A stretch of DNA of 64,000 nucleotides from Sphingorhabdus lutea (GCF_001889025.1 NZ_CP018154.1:1-64000); one strand, 5' to 3'. Positions 45,500 to 55,453 are shown, numbered from the stretch's first letter. Numbers and translations: made by a program. The notes: generated by a model not told the origin, from the letters alone.

Positions 45500-47892
45500 T
45501 GTGCTTTCCCATCAAAAATATTGCCGGTCATCATAACACGCGGCGGCACTTCGGCCTTTTCCTCTACCAAAATTGGACAGGGTGTTGAGGTAAAAACATT
45601 GTCCAAAATCATTGTAGATGGCGTGCCAGTGGTATGCACCACCTTTAACGGGCCGGAATTATCAATTTTGTTTTTTTCCACCAATGCATCCTGCACCCCA
45701 TGCAAAATAATTGATGCCGCCTCCCCAGAAATGGGTTTATGCCCCGAATTATTGATGATATTTTTTTCAAAAACAAAATGCGGACCAAATGTACTTTCAT
45801 CCGTTCCGCCACGATATAGCGCGACAATATTGCCCGACACATTGTTAAATTGTGAATTTGAAATGGTTAAATATTCGGCATTATACCGGCCATAATCATC
45901 GGTTTCGGAATCCGCCGCCACGACTTTGCCGCTGATATTTTCAAAAATACTGCCTTTAATATTTAACTTATCGGCCATTGAACCCTTGCCCAATGCAATT
46001 ACGTCAAATGCCTTATTCACGATTAAATTGCTGACCTTTACATTTTCTATATCCAAAATAAAATTGGCCAATAATGGGGTCGCACTTGTCCTTATCATCG
46101 CATTGCCGACAACATCGGGCGCGTCTTCGCCGCTAATCTCTATATCTTTTAATCGTAAATTACCGCCCTCACCCAATTCAAATAAATTGGGCCTATTAAA
46201 GGTGATTTTGGGCTTTGCCGCCCCCGACCCCATCCCCACAAAGGATAAAGATTTGTCGATTAAAATCGTGCGGTCCAAACTATAATTTGCCCCTTGCAGG
46301 ATTAAACGATCGCCTTCTTCGGCTTGATCCAATGCAGCGATTAACGCTGCGCCGCCATCGGCAACTTCGATATTTTTACCCGTGCCAAAAATATCACCCT
46401 GCTTTGGCTTTGCATACCATTTCGCACCAACTTCATCCATCGGCATCATCCGCAAATCGCGCGGCGCGCCCATATTGGCAAGCGCCGGATCGGTGGGATA
46501 TAATAAGCCATTGGCCGCCCGCTCCATCAATATGCTTTTTTGCATTGCATGGGGGAATTTTGACACTGGCTTTGGCGTAAAAATAATATTGTCTGATAAT
46601 GAAATGCCGGCAATATCATCCTCGACCACAATCGGCTTGGCCGTTTCGCCAAAAATAATAATATTGCGCTGCATTTTGCTGTTCACGGGAACGGCGCTAC
46701 GCTCTGCATCGCTGCCCGCGGCCAATGTTACCCGCGCGCTATCCACGATGCTGTTATTTTCAATTAACGCATTATCAACCTGAACATAACGATTAACCGG
46801 AGAATTTGGCACACCGTTCATCACGGTCAATGCCCCTGCAAATCCGGTGCCGTTCAACCCCTCCATATAATTATTACGGACGATTTGATTGCGGTTAATC
46901 ACACGGACACCGCCGGAATGTTCCTTGCCCTTGCCCATAAAAATATTGCGTTCAATAATATTGCCATCACCATGGCGCAGCACCACTGCACCGCGCGATT
47001 CAACAAACATATTATTACGCACAATATTTGCACCCGATTTAATGGAAATAATCTCCACCTCACCATCGGTGCGATCAAAAACATTATTTTCCACAATTGT
47101 ATTGGAATTAAACATTGATTCACGGCTGGTGCCAATGCGCAAAGTTTCCCCACCATTTGACCCCAAAACAGGGCGCGGTCCAAAATAATTATGATCGATA
47201 CGGTGGCCATTTTTTCGGCCCGATTCCAAATCCAGACGCACCGCAAGGGTCACACCATCATTTGATTTACCAACCAACGAATTATGATCAAATCGATTGC
47301 GCTGACCATCCATTGCCACCCAATAATCGGTTTTATAACGATCAGGTTGATTAAAATGATCAATCACCACTTCCGACACGCGTGAATCGATTGCCACATC
47401 TTCCTTTGTGCGCCGAAATGCAATCACCTCTCCGGTGGGGGAATATCCATTGCGAAACACCAACCCAGTAACCAACATATGGCTACCACCAATTTTTAAA
47501 TTGGACTTACCTGTTATAATAACCTTACCTGGGGTTTCGGAGATAAGGATAATTGGCTTAGCCTTTGTTCCCTTGCCCGCAAAAACAATTTCAAAATCGC
47601 GCCATTCACCATTTGCAAGCACAATCACATCACCAGGAATAAGCTTTTGCGCGGCTTTATAATATTCCGCCTGATTGCGGACAAAATAAACCTGCTTTGC
47701 CTCATCTGATTTTGAAACATCTGCCTTTACTGCAGTGGCATCGCCCTGCTGCGCGTCTTCATGCACATCCACCACACCCACATCTGGCAAAGCAGATTCA
47801 GCTGCATAAGCATCCATATCACCAAATGCGCCCGCCATTAAAACCGCCGCTGAGGCCATTAAATGCCGATAAATAAATTGTGGCTTTGACAC
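45496..47892 (-). CDS. Alginate lyase, polysaccharide lyase family 6 (two beta-helices)
   Basis: A 798-residue exported parallel beta-helix lyase. After a signal (LMASAAVLMAGAFGDMDAYA) lies a 35-residue acidic linker. The first helix domain has FRNGYSPTGEVIAFR, NRFDHNSLVGKSNDGVT and VLGSNGGETLRIGTSRESMF. Lys285 (IISIKSG) and Arg306 (VVLRHGDG) are spaced 21 residues apart, exactly as the catalytic Lys220/Arg241 of AlyGC-type PL6 enzymes (established). GVRVINRNQIVRNNYMEGL adds the family signature. A second beta-helix follows from about residue 510. It is the first gene of the minus-strand alginate operon and probably endo- or exolytic on polymannuronate-rich chains. Confidence 0.94.
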   Translation of the reverse strand: MSKPQFIYRHLMASAAVLMAGAFGDMDAYAAESALPDVGVVDVHEDAQQGDATAVKADVSKSDEAKQVYFVRNQAEYYKAAQKLIPGDVIVLANGEWRDFEIVFAGKGTKAKPIILISETPGKVIITGKSNLKIGGSHMLVTGLVFRNGYSPTGEVIAFRRTKEDVAIDSRVSEVVIDHFNQPDRYKTDYWVAMDGQRNRFDHNSLVGKSNDGVTLAVRLDLESGRKNGHRIDHNYFGPRPVLGSNGGETLRIGTSRESMFNSNTIVENNVFDRTDGEVEIISIKSGANIVRNNMFVESRGAVVLRHGDGNIIERNIFMGKGKEHSGGVRVINRNQIVRNNYMEGLNGTGFAGALTVMNGVPNSPVNRYVQVDNALIENNSIVDSARVTLAAGSDAERSAVPVNSKMQRNIIIFGETAKPIVVEDDIAGISLSDNIIFTPKPVSKFPHAMQKSILMERAANGLLYPTDPALANMGAPRDLRMMPMDEVGAKWYAKPKQGDIFGTGKNIEVADGGAALIAALDQAEEGDRLILQGANYSLDRTILIDKSLSFVGMGSGAAKPKITFNRPNLFELGEGGNLRLKDIEISGEDAPDVVGNAMIRTSATPLLANFILDIENVKVSNLIVNKAFDVIALGKGSMADKLNIKGSIFENISGKVVAADSETDDYGRYNAEYLTISNSQFNNVSGNIVALYRGGTDESTFGPHFVFEKNIINNSGHKPISGEAASIILHGVQDALVEKNKIDNSGPLKVVHTTGTPSTMILDNVFTSTPCPILVEEKAEVPPRVMMTGNIFDGKAQ

Positions 47893-48209
47893 GCGTCACT
47901 CTCCTAAAGATTCGTTCATCCTTTTCCCAGCCATGTTGGTAACATCCAACCATGATATGTCAACCATATTGTCAGACCAATTATCGATAAAAATTATACC
48001 AAAAATAAAAATTATCCCTGTTGCTTTATATATTTCAGAGACTTATAAAGATTAATATAGAATGAATATTTACTTATGGGCCATAATTTGTGTTATTATT
48101 GCAACAACAACATACCAATATTTATACCAATTGGTTGACACATATTGGCTTAATGGTATGAAGCAGTTGGAGCCGAGTCTATCGGATGGAGTTAATAGGA
48201 GGGATCATC
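47893..48209. promoter_or_regulatory. Divergent regulatory region of the alginate locus
   Basis: 317 bp between the lyase operon and the TonB receptor operon; it must hold both promoters. Visible elements are CATACCA (48111-48117), TATACCA (48123-48129), ACCAATTGGT (48126-48135, a perfect palindrome), TGGTTGACA (48132-48140) with its exact inverse TGTCAACCA (47958-47966), and TGGTATG (48154-48160). TGGT..ACCA half-sites are typical operators for FadR-type GntR proteins, and such a gene lies at 54443. Confidence 0.6.
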
Positions 48210-51200
48210 ATGAATTCAAAGTCACGCTGGGCGTTGAACAGCCGAGTTATATCTGCAGTTTCTCGCACAATTTTGTTAAGCGGTGTTGCCGCTAGCGGCC
48301 TTAATGTCGCGGCGCTTTATGCGCAAACAACCCCTAATCAGGACGTGACTCCTCCCGAAGAAGATCAAATTGTCGTTTCAGGCATCAGGGCAACCATTCA
48401 AAGCTCAATAGATGAAAAACGCGAATCGGCGCAGGTTTATGATGCGCTTTCCGCCGATGAAATTGGCGATCTGCCTGCCCTGTCAATTGGTGAGGCATTG
48501 GAAACATTAACCGGTGCGGCGTCGCATCGTGAACAGGGCGGTGCAACCGAAATTTCAATTCGCGGCCTTGGCCCTTATCTTGGGTCCACAGTTGTAAATG
48601 GCCGTGCTGCCTCAAATGGTAGCGGCGATAGGTCTGTTAATTTCAGCCAATTTCCCTCAGAATTATTTAACGAAGTTGGCATTTATAAAACCCAATCCGC
48701 CAATATGATTGAAGGCGGTGTGGCCGGTCAAATCTCTTTGGAATCTGTAAAGCCAGTTGATTTTGGCAAGCAACGTATTCAGGCCGAGTTAAAAGCCAAT
48801 TATAACCCACAAAATTTCGACATAGCAAAGGACCAGCGTTTTCAGGATATCGGCTATCGCGGCACCATAAGCTATATTGACCAATATAAATTGGGCGATG
48901 GAGAGCTTGGCATATCGCTTGGCTATTCCCGCAATGTGGCAAATAATCCAGAGCAAGAGGCCCGGATTAGCGACACTGTAAATTATTGCCGCAACGACCC
49001 GACCAGCACAACTGCAGGTGTTGGCGATGATAATAATTGTGACACAGGATCAACCCGTCCAAATGTAGCGGGGACAGAAAATTTCGTCACTGGTCGTAAC
49101 AGCTATACATATCGTCAAAATATTACCGATGATACACGCGATTCATTTTTTGGCGCATTGCAAATGAAGCCGAATCCTGATGTCGATATAAATATGGACT
49201 TTCAATATTCAAATCGGGTGTTCCGCGAACGGCGCAATGATTTGGTATTTTCCGAAGGTCGCCGCATTGACGATGTTAATGACCCGCTGACCACCAGATT
49301 AAATTATCCCTTAATTGTGGGCGATTATGGTGCGTTGCAACAATTTACTGGCGAAACAAATATTGAAACCAACAGCGAATATTTGGAACGTGCGGAAAAA
49401 TATTATGGTGGTGGCCTGTCCGTCGCGGTGCAGGCAAATGATCGGTTAAAATTATCTGCCGATGCGTCATATTCGCAAACACAACGGACCGAAGAATCGG
49501 TTCAAATAAGAATGCGGATACAAGATCAGTTAAATATTTTCGGCGTGGGCAATCAATATCCGCTATCACGCGAAAGCGATTGGACCAGCGGCACCAGCAA
49601 CACATCAAATGACCGTGTCGAATGGGCCAATTTAATCGGCCAAAATGGATCGCAAACTTTTAACGCAATTGTCAGCCAATTTGACGTTAATAATTATGAC
49701 CTGTTCCGTGATAATGCCCGCACCCGCTTCACCCTGTCACAAGACAGATATAATAGCATTTTTGGCGCACGTGCAGATTTTGAATATAAAATGGATGGCT
49801 TTATCCGTTCAGTCGAAGGCGGCGCTCGTTTCCAAGAATTGAAATATCGCGATGTTCCCGGCGGTATAGTTGGTGCAAGCCGGGTTGAAATTACATATAG
49901 TAATGCGGCGTTAAGCATCGCCAATCAGGCATGCCGCACCGCCTTTCCAGAGAATAATTTCCTTTCAAAGGTAACAGGCGGCAACCCCTTAATTACGCAG
50001 CTTGACGCGGCGGGCAATGTTGTATGGGCCGGCAATACATATGCCACCTTTGACGCATTATGTCTGGCCAAAACATTGGAGGCAAATGACCCGCGCGGCG
50101 TTACATTTGATGCCGATGGCGTGCCGATTTACCCCGATGGCAAATTTGATTCCATTGATAATAATGATGTGAATGAAAAAAGCTGGGCTGGATATCTTCA
50201 GGCCAATTTTGAGGGTAATTTAGGCAGCATGCCTATTAAAGGTAATTTCGGGCTTCGCGCCGTGAAAACCGACGTCTTGTCTAAAGGTTTTCGTGGATTG
50301 CTTACCGCGACCCCAGCAGTTGGCGGTGGTTTTACTTTAAGTGTTAATAATAATACGCTTGAGGCGATAAGCGCGAAAAATAGCTATACCGAATATCTGC
50401 CAAGCTTTAACTTAACTGCCGAAGTTACCCCCAATTTACAGGGTCGTTTGGCAGTATTTCGTGCGCTTTCGCGTCCTGACCCATCTTCATTGGGATATGG
50501 CCGTACATTCAGCACGACCACAGATTCTGATGCCGCCTCAATTTCTGAAATTGTTGGCTCTGCAACGGCAAATGGCAACCCGCTACTTAATCCATTATTA
50601 TCATGGAATTTTGATGCTGCACTGGAATGGTATCCAAATAAAGACACTATTTTGGCGGCAGGTGTTTATTATAAACGCTTTAATGGTGGTTTTGAAACCG
50701 TTGGCCAATTTGAAACTTTCGCCGTTAATGGCCAAGATTTGCAAGCATTGGTAACAACGCAGCAGACCACCCAAGATACCAGCAATATTAAGGGTTTTGA
50801 GGTAACCGCTGCCCACCGTTTAAGCTGGCTTCCTGCCCCGCTTGATGGGTTTGGCTTTAAATTAAGCTATAATTTCGCCGATTCAAATTTCAAAAATCAG
50901 GACGGCGGACTGGGTTCAGTTGGCACGGTACAGGCCGATGGCAGTGTCGTCTATAATGAAGCGCTTATCCCGCCGGCAAACTTGTTTGGTCTTTCCAAAC
51001 ATGTGCTTTCCGCTCAGCTTTATTATCAAATTGGCGGCCTAGATTTACAAGGTGTTTATAAATATCGCAGCCGTTATTTCCAAGCATTTGTTGGCGATTC
51101 ATCAGGCCGCCTGCGCTATACCGACGCAGCAGGCGTGTTTGAAGCACGTGTTTCTTATAAATTGACAAAAAATATTCGCATTTCGGTGGAAGGTATCAAC

Positions 51201-51305
51201 CTGTTCAGCGAACCGCGCACTGATTACCGACCAACTGTCGGCGATTTGTCACAAAATTTGGTTTATGGGCCGCGCTATTTCGCCGGTGTGAGAGTCAAAT
51301 TTTAA
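48210..51305 (+). CDS. TonB-dependent receptor (alginate uptake)
   Basis: A 1031-residue outer-membrane receptor. Signal peptide with SRVISAVSRTILLSGVAASG and cleavage near ALYAQ; a short TonB-box-like stretch EDQIVVSGIRATIQSSIDEK; plug domain with ALSADEIGDLPALSIGEALE and IRGLGPYLGSTVVNGR; then a 22-strand barrel ending YGPRYFAGVRVKF. The ATG at 48210 is chosen because AGGAGGG lies 7 bases upstream; a longer frame from 48186 adds eight residues. Large sphingomonad receptors of this kind bring in oligosaccharides. It begins the two-receptor operon divergent from the lyases. Confidence 0.92.
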   Translation: MNSKSRWALNSRVISAVSRTILLSGVAASGLNVAALYAQTTPNQDVTPPEEDQIVVSGIRATIQSSIDEKRESAQVYDALSADEIGDLPALSIGEALETLTGAASHREQGGATEISIRGLGPYLGSTVVNGRAASNGSGDRSVNFSQFPSELFNEVGIYKTQSANMIEGGVAGQISLESVKPVDFGKQRIQAELKANYNPQNFDIAKDQRFQDIGYRGTISYIDQYKLGDGELGISLGYSRNVANNPEQEARISDTVNYCRNDPTSTTAGVGDDNNCDTGSTRPNVAGTENFVTGRNSYTYRQNITDDTRDSFFGALQMKPNPDVDINMDFQYSNRVFRERRNDLVFSEGRRIDDVNDPLTTRLNYPLIVGDYGALQQFTGETNIETNSEYLERAEKYYGGGLSVAVQANDRLKLSADASYSQTQRTEESVQIRMRIQDQLNIFGVGNQYPLSRESDWTSGTSNTSNDRVEWANLIGQNGSQTFNAIVSQFDVNNYDLFRDNARTRFTLSQDRYNSIFGARADFEYKMDGFIRSVEGGARFQELKYRDVPGGIVGASRVEITYSNAALSIANQACRTAFPENNFLSKVTGGNPLITQLDAAGNVVWAGNTYATFDALCLAKTLEANDPRGVTFDADGVPIYPDGKFDSIDNNDVNEKSWAGYLQANFEGNLGSMPIKGNFGLRAVKTDVLSKGFRGLLTATPAVGGGFTLSVNNNTLEAISAKNSYTEYLPSFNLTAEVTPNLQGRLAVFRALSRPDPSSLGYGRTFSTTTDSDAASISEIVGSATANGNPLLNPLLSWNFDAALEWYPNKDTILAAGVYYKRFNGGFETVGQFETFAVNGQDLQALVTTQQTTQDTSNIKGFEVTAAHRLSWLPAPLDGFGFKLSYNFADSNFKNQDGGLGSVGTVQADGSVVYNEALIPPANLFGLSKHVLSAQLYYQIGGLDLQGVYKYRSRYFQAFVGDSSGRLRYTDAAGVFEARVSYKLTKNIRISVEGINLFSEPRTDYRPTVGDLSQNLVYGPRYFAGVRVKF

Positions 51306-51337
51306 AAAAATCAAGAGTTTAAAAGGAGAGCAATATT

Positions 51338-54331
51338 ATGAGATTATTCACTATGAACAACGCGGTGTCAAAACCGCGCCACCGCTTGTCGGCTTTGTTG
51401 CTGGCTGGCACGGCTGCAACCATGGCCTGCGCGCCTGCAATGGCACAGCAAGAAAATTCCGCAGATGCTAATGAACCAATTCTCGTTACTGGTATCCGTA
51501 GCTCGCTGCAAAATGCTTTGGAAGAAAAGCGTGAAGCGGCCAGCCTTGTCGAGATTATTCAAGCAGAAGATATTGGTAAATTGCCAGACCAAAATTTGGC
51601 TGAAGTTTTGGAAAATGTTCCCGGCGTGCAAATTACCCGTGATGCGGGCATCGGCACCGGCGTTCAAATTCGCGGGTCAAATGACAACCGCACCGAAATT
51701 AACGGCGTGGGCACTGTCGGCTCTGGTTCTGGCCGTGGCGGCATTGGTTTTGAAGATGTAAACGCGGCTGTTATCGCATCGGTAGAAGTCACAAAAGCAC
51801 CAACCGCAAAAACCACCGAAGGCTCGGTTGGCGGCACCATCAATCTGCGCACCATTCGCCCATTGGATTTAAACGAAACATTACTCGCATTTCGTGCACA
51901 GGGTGAATATTCTGAACTTTCAAGAAGCGTTCAACCGCGCCTATCGGCCAGCCTTGGCAAAAGCTGGAATGTTGGCGATGGCGAAATCGGCATCGTGTTA
52001 AGCGGCAGCTATGCCAAACAAGACGCGCTTTCTTTTCGCCCACGCGTTGATCGTGATACTTTAACTGTACAAGGAACAGGTCGGACCTCAACAGGCGCCG
52101 CCGGTCCAGCTTTCAGCTATCTTGGCATCCAATTTTTGAATCAGGAATTGGAAAATTTCAAATATGAAACCTATAACCTTGCCGGATCATTGGAATATGC
52201 ACCAAATCCGAATTTGAAATTCTATGTTGACGGTTTTTACAATGACCAAACCCGTCGTCAAGAAAGCACCAGAATTCAGGCATCAGGCGTCAGCAATGTT
52301 CAATTGACCAACGTTCCCGATACCTTTGAAACAATTAATTTTGGCTCATTGGGCGGCAATAATTTGGGCTCTATCCAAGCAGCCTTAACCGGCACGTTGC
52401 AGCCAAATGTTGCGAACCGTCCTGTTCTTCGTTTTTCAAGCGATGTAGGCGCTCGTTTAACAGAAAGTCATTTGCTTCGTTTTGGTACTGAATGGGAAAG
52501 TGGCCGTTTCAAGGCACGTATTGAGGGTTCACGCACTCAATCAGATACCAGCAATCCAGATCTCAGCACCACGTTGAACTTCGTCAATCCGAATACCGCA
52601 CTTACCGGATCAAATCCACCAAATGAAAATGGCACGCCATTTCGTTATGATTTAACCGGCGGTGCGCTTGCCTTTGGCATTGATACATCATCGCCATTTG
52701 CGCCTACCGTTGCGCAATTGCTTGACCCTGCAAATATTGCCTTTGACGCGGCAACCGTGGGCAATAGCGGCACCAAAAATATTGATACCACAGGTCGTTT
52801 GGACTTTACGCTGGATTTAGAGGATTTAACTGGCTTTATCACCTCATTTGATTGGGGATATCGTTATAATAAAACATCCACTGAATTTAACGAATTTAGC
52901 TCAAATATTAACCTGTCTTTGATGCGTGACGCGCCAAGAGGCACGGCATTTTCGCAATTATTAGTCCCCGGCCCGTCCATTTTTGGCAGAGCCGATGGCC
53001 GTGAATTATTCTTTGGTGATTTCTTAATCATCAATCCTAAATTGGCCTATTCTGATCAAGCTGGCGTTTTGGACACCATACAGGCGGCGCTTGCTGCTGC
53101 TCCTGGTGCGCGCGTTTTGTCTGACCCGACCTATAACCCTGCATCATTTTTCAAAATTACTGAACAAACCCATGCATTTTATGGCCAGTTAAATTTTGAA
53201 TCAGGCATTTTCAGTGGTAATGCTGGTCTTCGCTATATTGATACCAGCATTGACTCGCTGGGTAATAATATTGGTGCGGGCGGCGCAATTACCCAAGTAA
53301 ACACACCTGGTAAATATCAAATGCTATTGCCACGGTTGAACATGGCCGCAGATCTTAGCGATGATCTTGTTTTGCGGGCCAGCTTTGGTCAAGATATTAA
53401 CCGTCCCAATTTTAACGATCTGAAAACATCAGTTCGCTTTGGCACGGGACCAAATACTGCCGTAGTTATTGGCAATCCTAATCTGGCTCCAGAAAAGGTT
53501 ACATCCTATGACGCGTCGCTTAGCTGGTATTTCGCACCAGCATCGGTTTTAAGCGTTGGTGTGTTCCACAAACGCCGGACTAATTTGTTCGTGACACAGG
53601 AATTTGCCCCCGCAGTTGATGTCAATGGGTATAAGGATTTCACCGCACCATGCGAAGATGGCGGTATTTTCAATCCCATCGCCGATCGTAACGTGTTTGT
53701 TGCTCCTGCAAATGCCGGCACCGGTCTTTGCGTTCCAATTACCACAACGATCAACGATAGCGCAGCAACCACTCAAACCGGTATTGAGGTGGCTTTCCAA
53801 GCTGATCTTTCTTCATTCGAAGATAAAATTGGATTTGCCTCTGGCTTTGGTCTTTCCGCCAACTATACCTATCAAAAATTTGGTGGTGGCGAGGCAACCA
53901 ATACTTCCGCCGCCGATAGCCGCGCAAATGCCATTTTCAACGCCAGTAGCGGCCTAAACGCCGCGCCTTATACGGCGGTGCAGGGCTTGCTCGACTTTTC
54001 GAAAAATGCGTATAACGTCACATTATTCTATGAAAAATATGGCTTTACCGCACGGGCGCGATACACATGGCGCAGTTCATTCCGCACATTGGATACAGCA
54101 GGCGGCGCATCATTGGGCAGCACATTGGGTTTCCCCGTGGTTACCGCAGCCCGTGGCCAGCTTAACGGCAGCCTAAGCTATGAAATATCCGATAATATCA
54201 ATATTGGTATCGAAGGGGTGAACCTCACCAAATCGAAAATTTCCCAATATTGTGTAAATGATGGCGCATTATTATGCTTCCAAGGTCTTCCAGATCGCCG
54301 GTTGCAATTTGGTGTGAACTTCAAATTTTAA
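51338..54331 (+). CDS. TonB-dependent receptor, second of the alginate locus
   Basis: A 997-residue receptor with signal LLAGTAATMACAPAMAQQ, TonB-box-like EPILVTGIRSSLQNALEEKR, plug elements AEDIGKLPDQNLAEVLENVP and VQIRGSNDNRTEINGVG, and a barrel ending RRLQFGVNFKF. AAGGAGAG is placed about 8 bases before the ATG. Starting 32 bp after the first receptor, it is co-transcribed. The two are not close copies: plug sequences share only the general pattern, so they may take different oligomers or sizes. Confidence 0.92.
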   Translation: MRLFTMNNAVSKPRHRLSALLLAGTAATMACAPAMAQQENSADANEPILVTGIRSSLQNALEEKREAASLVEIIQAEDIGKLPDQNLAEVLENVPGVQITRDAGIGTGVQIRGSNDNRTEINGVGTVGSGSGRGGIGFEDVNAAVIASVEVTKAPTAKTTEGSVGGTINLRTIRPLDLNETLLAFRAQGEYSELSRSVQPRLSASLGKSWNVGDGEIGIVLSGSYAKQDALSFRPRVDRDTLTVQGTGRTSTGAAGPAFSYLGIQFLNQELENFKYETYNLAGSLEYAPNPNLKFYVDGFYNDQTRRQESTRIQASGVSNVQLTNVPDTFETINFGSLGGNNLGSIQAALTGTLQPNVANRPVLRFSSDVGARLTESHLLRFGTEWESGRFKARIEGSRTQSDTSNPDLSTTLNFVNPNTALTGSNPPNENGTPFRYDLTGGALAFGIDTSSPFAPTVAQLLDPANIAFDAATVGNSGTKNIDTTGRLDFTLDLEDLTGFITSFDWGYRYNKTSTEFNEFSSNINLSLMRDAPRGTAFSQLLVPGPSIFGRADGRELFFGDFLIINPKLAYSDQAGVLDTIQAALAAAPGARVLSDPTYNPASFFKITEQTHAFYGQLNFESGIFSGNAGLRYIDTSIDSLGNNIGAGGAITQVNTPGKYQMLLPRLNMAADLSDDLVLRASFGQDINRPNFNDLKTSVRFGTGPNTAVVIGNPNLAPEKVTSYDASLSWYFAPASVLSVGVFHKRRTNLFVTQEFAPAVDVNGYKDFTAPCEDGGIFNPIADRNVFVAPANAGTGLCVPITTTINDSAATTQTGIEVAFQADLSSFEDKIGFASGFGLSANYTYQKFGGGEATNTSAADSRANAIFNASSGLNAAPYTAVQGLLDFSKNAYNVTLFYEKYGFTARARYTWRSSFRTLDTAGGASLGSTLGFPVVTAARGQLNGSLSYEISDNINIGIEGVNLTKSKISQYCVNDGALLCFQGLPDRRLQFGVNFKF

Positions 54332-54343
54332 TATAAACATGGT

Positions 54344-54372
54344 CACCAGCCGTCATTTTTTGACGGCTGGTG
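54344..54372. terminator. 12-bp perfect hairpin after the receptor operon
   Basis: CACCAGCCGTCA (54344-54355), loop TTTTT, TGACGGCTGGTG (54361-54372), 13 bp after the receptor stop. The stem is perfect, but no T-tract follows on the plus strand, so termination or mRNA 3'-end protection are both possible. Confidence 0.55.
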
Positions 54373-54394
54373 GGCTTGCGTTACAATTTCAATG

Positions 54395-54414
54395 TGGTAT
54401 GCATTATTGGTATG
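54395..54414 (+). promoter_or_regulatory. Tandem TGGTATG elements upstream of the regulator gene
   Basis: TGGTATG at 54395-54401 and again at 54408-54414, 13 bp apart, 29 bp before the regulator start. The same heptamer occurs in both orientations in the divergent region at 48111-48160, consistent with a common operator and autoregulation (inference). Confidence 0.45.
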
Positions 54415-54442
54415 AAACATTGATATAGGAAAGTGTGGGCCT

Positions 54443-55186
54443 TTGAAAAACCGTCTGTATAAGACAATTGTTGAGAAAATTCTCTCTCTTATCCATGAGG
54501 GCATATTCCCGCCCGGTAGCCGTTTGCCCGGCGAACGCGAATTGGCCGAACGTTTCGGGGTCAGCCGCGTTACCATTAGGGAGGCCGAAATCGCCCTAGA
54601 GGCATTAGGCCATATTATCATTAAAACTGGATCGGGCGCCTATGTTCAGGATCTTGGCGAAAACAGCCCCGGCGCATTGCCCGATGTTACCGCATTTGAA
54701 TTAACCGCCGCACGTGCGGTTATAGAGGCAGAGGCCGCCGCCTTGGCCGCCGCAAATATGACCGATGAAGGTATTAAACATTTAGAAAGCCTGATTAAGG
54801 CGATGTCTGCCGTCCACCCCAATGGCCGCGACGAAGGCGACGATATTGACCGCCAATTCCACCTTAGCATTGCAAAAATGTCCTGTAATCCAGTTGTCGA
54901 ATATACAATTGAACAATTATGGCGCATTCGCAACGAATTGCCACAGGTGCAAAAAGTATATTCCAGCGTCTGTGTGACCGATGCAAAGGCACGTACTGAT
55001 GAACATGCATCAATTTACGCTGCATTGCGCGATCGTGATCCCGCCGCCGCACGCTTTGCAATGCGCGAACATTTCCAACGATTATTTGAAGCGATGTTGG
55101 TCGCCACGGAAACAAGCGCCTTTGAAGAGGTAAAGCGCAAAATTGGTGAAGACCGCAAACGTTTTATGGTGACCACACAAATTTAA
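54443..55186 (+). CDS. FadR-family GntR transcriptional regulator
   Basis: A 247-residue regulator. The winged helix-turn-helix covers residues 1-70: YKTIVEKILSLIHEGIFPPG, SRLPGERELAERFGVSRVTI, REAEIALEALG and TGSGAYV. The FCD all-helical effector domain follows (ELTAARAVIEAEAAALAAAN, DRQFHLSIAKMSCNPVVEYT, HASIYAALRDRDPAAARFAM), with Asp and three His positions for metal/effector binding. The start is TTG. Neighbours and shared TGGTATG elements suggest that it controls the alginate genes with DEH or KDG as inducer (inference). Confidence 0.9.
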   Translation: MKNRLYKTIVEKILSLIHEGIFPPGSRLPGERELAERFGVSRVTIREAEIALEALGHIIIKTGSGAYVQDLGENSPGALPDVTAFELTAARAVIEAEAAALAAANMTDEGIKHLESLIKAMSAVHPNGRDEGDDIDRQFHLSIAKMSCNPVVEYTIEQLWRIRNELPQVQKVYSSVCVTDAKARTDEHASIYAALRDRDPAAARFAMREHFQRLFEAMLVATETSAFEEVKRKIGEDRKRFMVTTQI

Positions 55187-55303
55187 CCATTCTATACTGG
55201 GCAAATAATTGGTAATAATATATTGTCTTAACATCAATTGAGATGCGGGAGCTTTCTGCGTAAATTCAAAAGGAAATTAATGTCATAAAAAATATGATGT
55301 TGA

Positions 55304-55453
55304 TTATGCCTTTACCCATAATCTTATAATATATCCCACAACGGATATGGTGGCCACGCCCATTAACCAAAAAAGCAATAACCATAATAAACGCTGATAT
55401 ATGGGTTTATTTTCAACATCTTTAGAAGATTGAGAAAGTGGATCAAAAGTCAT
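55304..55453 (-). CDS. DUF2474/CydX-like small membrane protein
   Basis: A 49-residue protein not covered by longer frames. MTFDPLSQSSKDVENKPIYQ is polar; RLLWLLLFWLMGVATISVVG then YIIRLWVKA form one membrane helix. Its ATG overlaps the cydB stop by one base (TAATG). Small single-helix subunits at the end of bd-oxidase operons stabilise the heme groups; DUF2474 is the form found with cyanide-insensitive oxidases. The assignment rests on position and shape. Confidence 0.75.
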   Translation of the reverse strand: MTFDPLSQSSKDVENKPIYQRLLWLLLFWLMGVATISVVGYIIRLWVKA

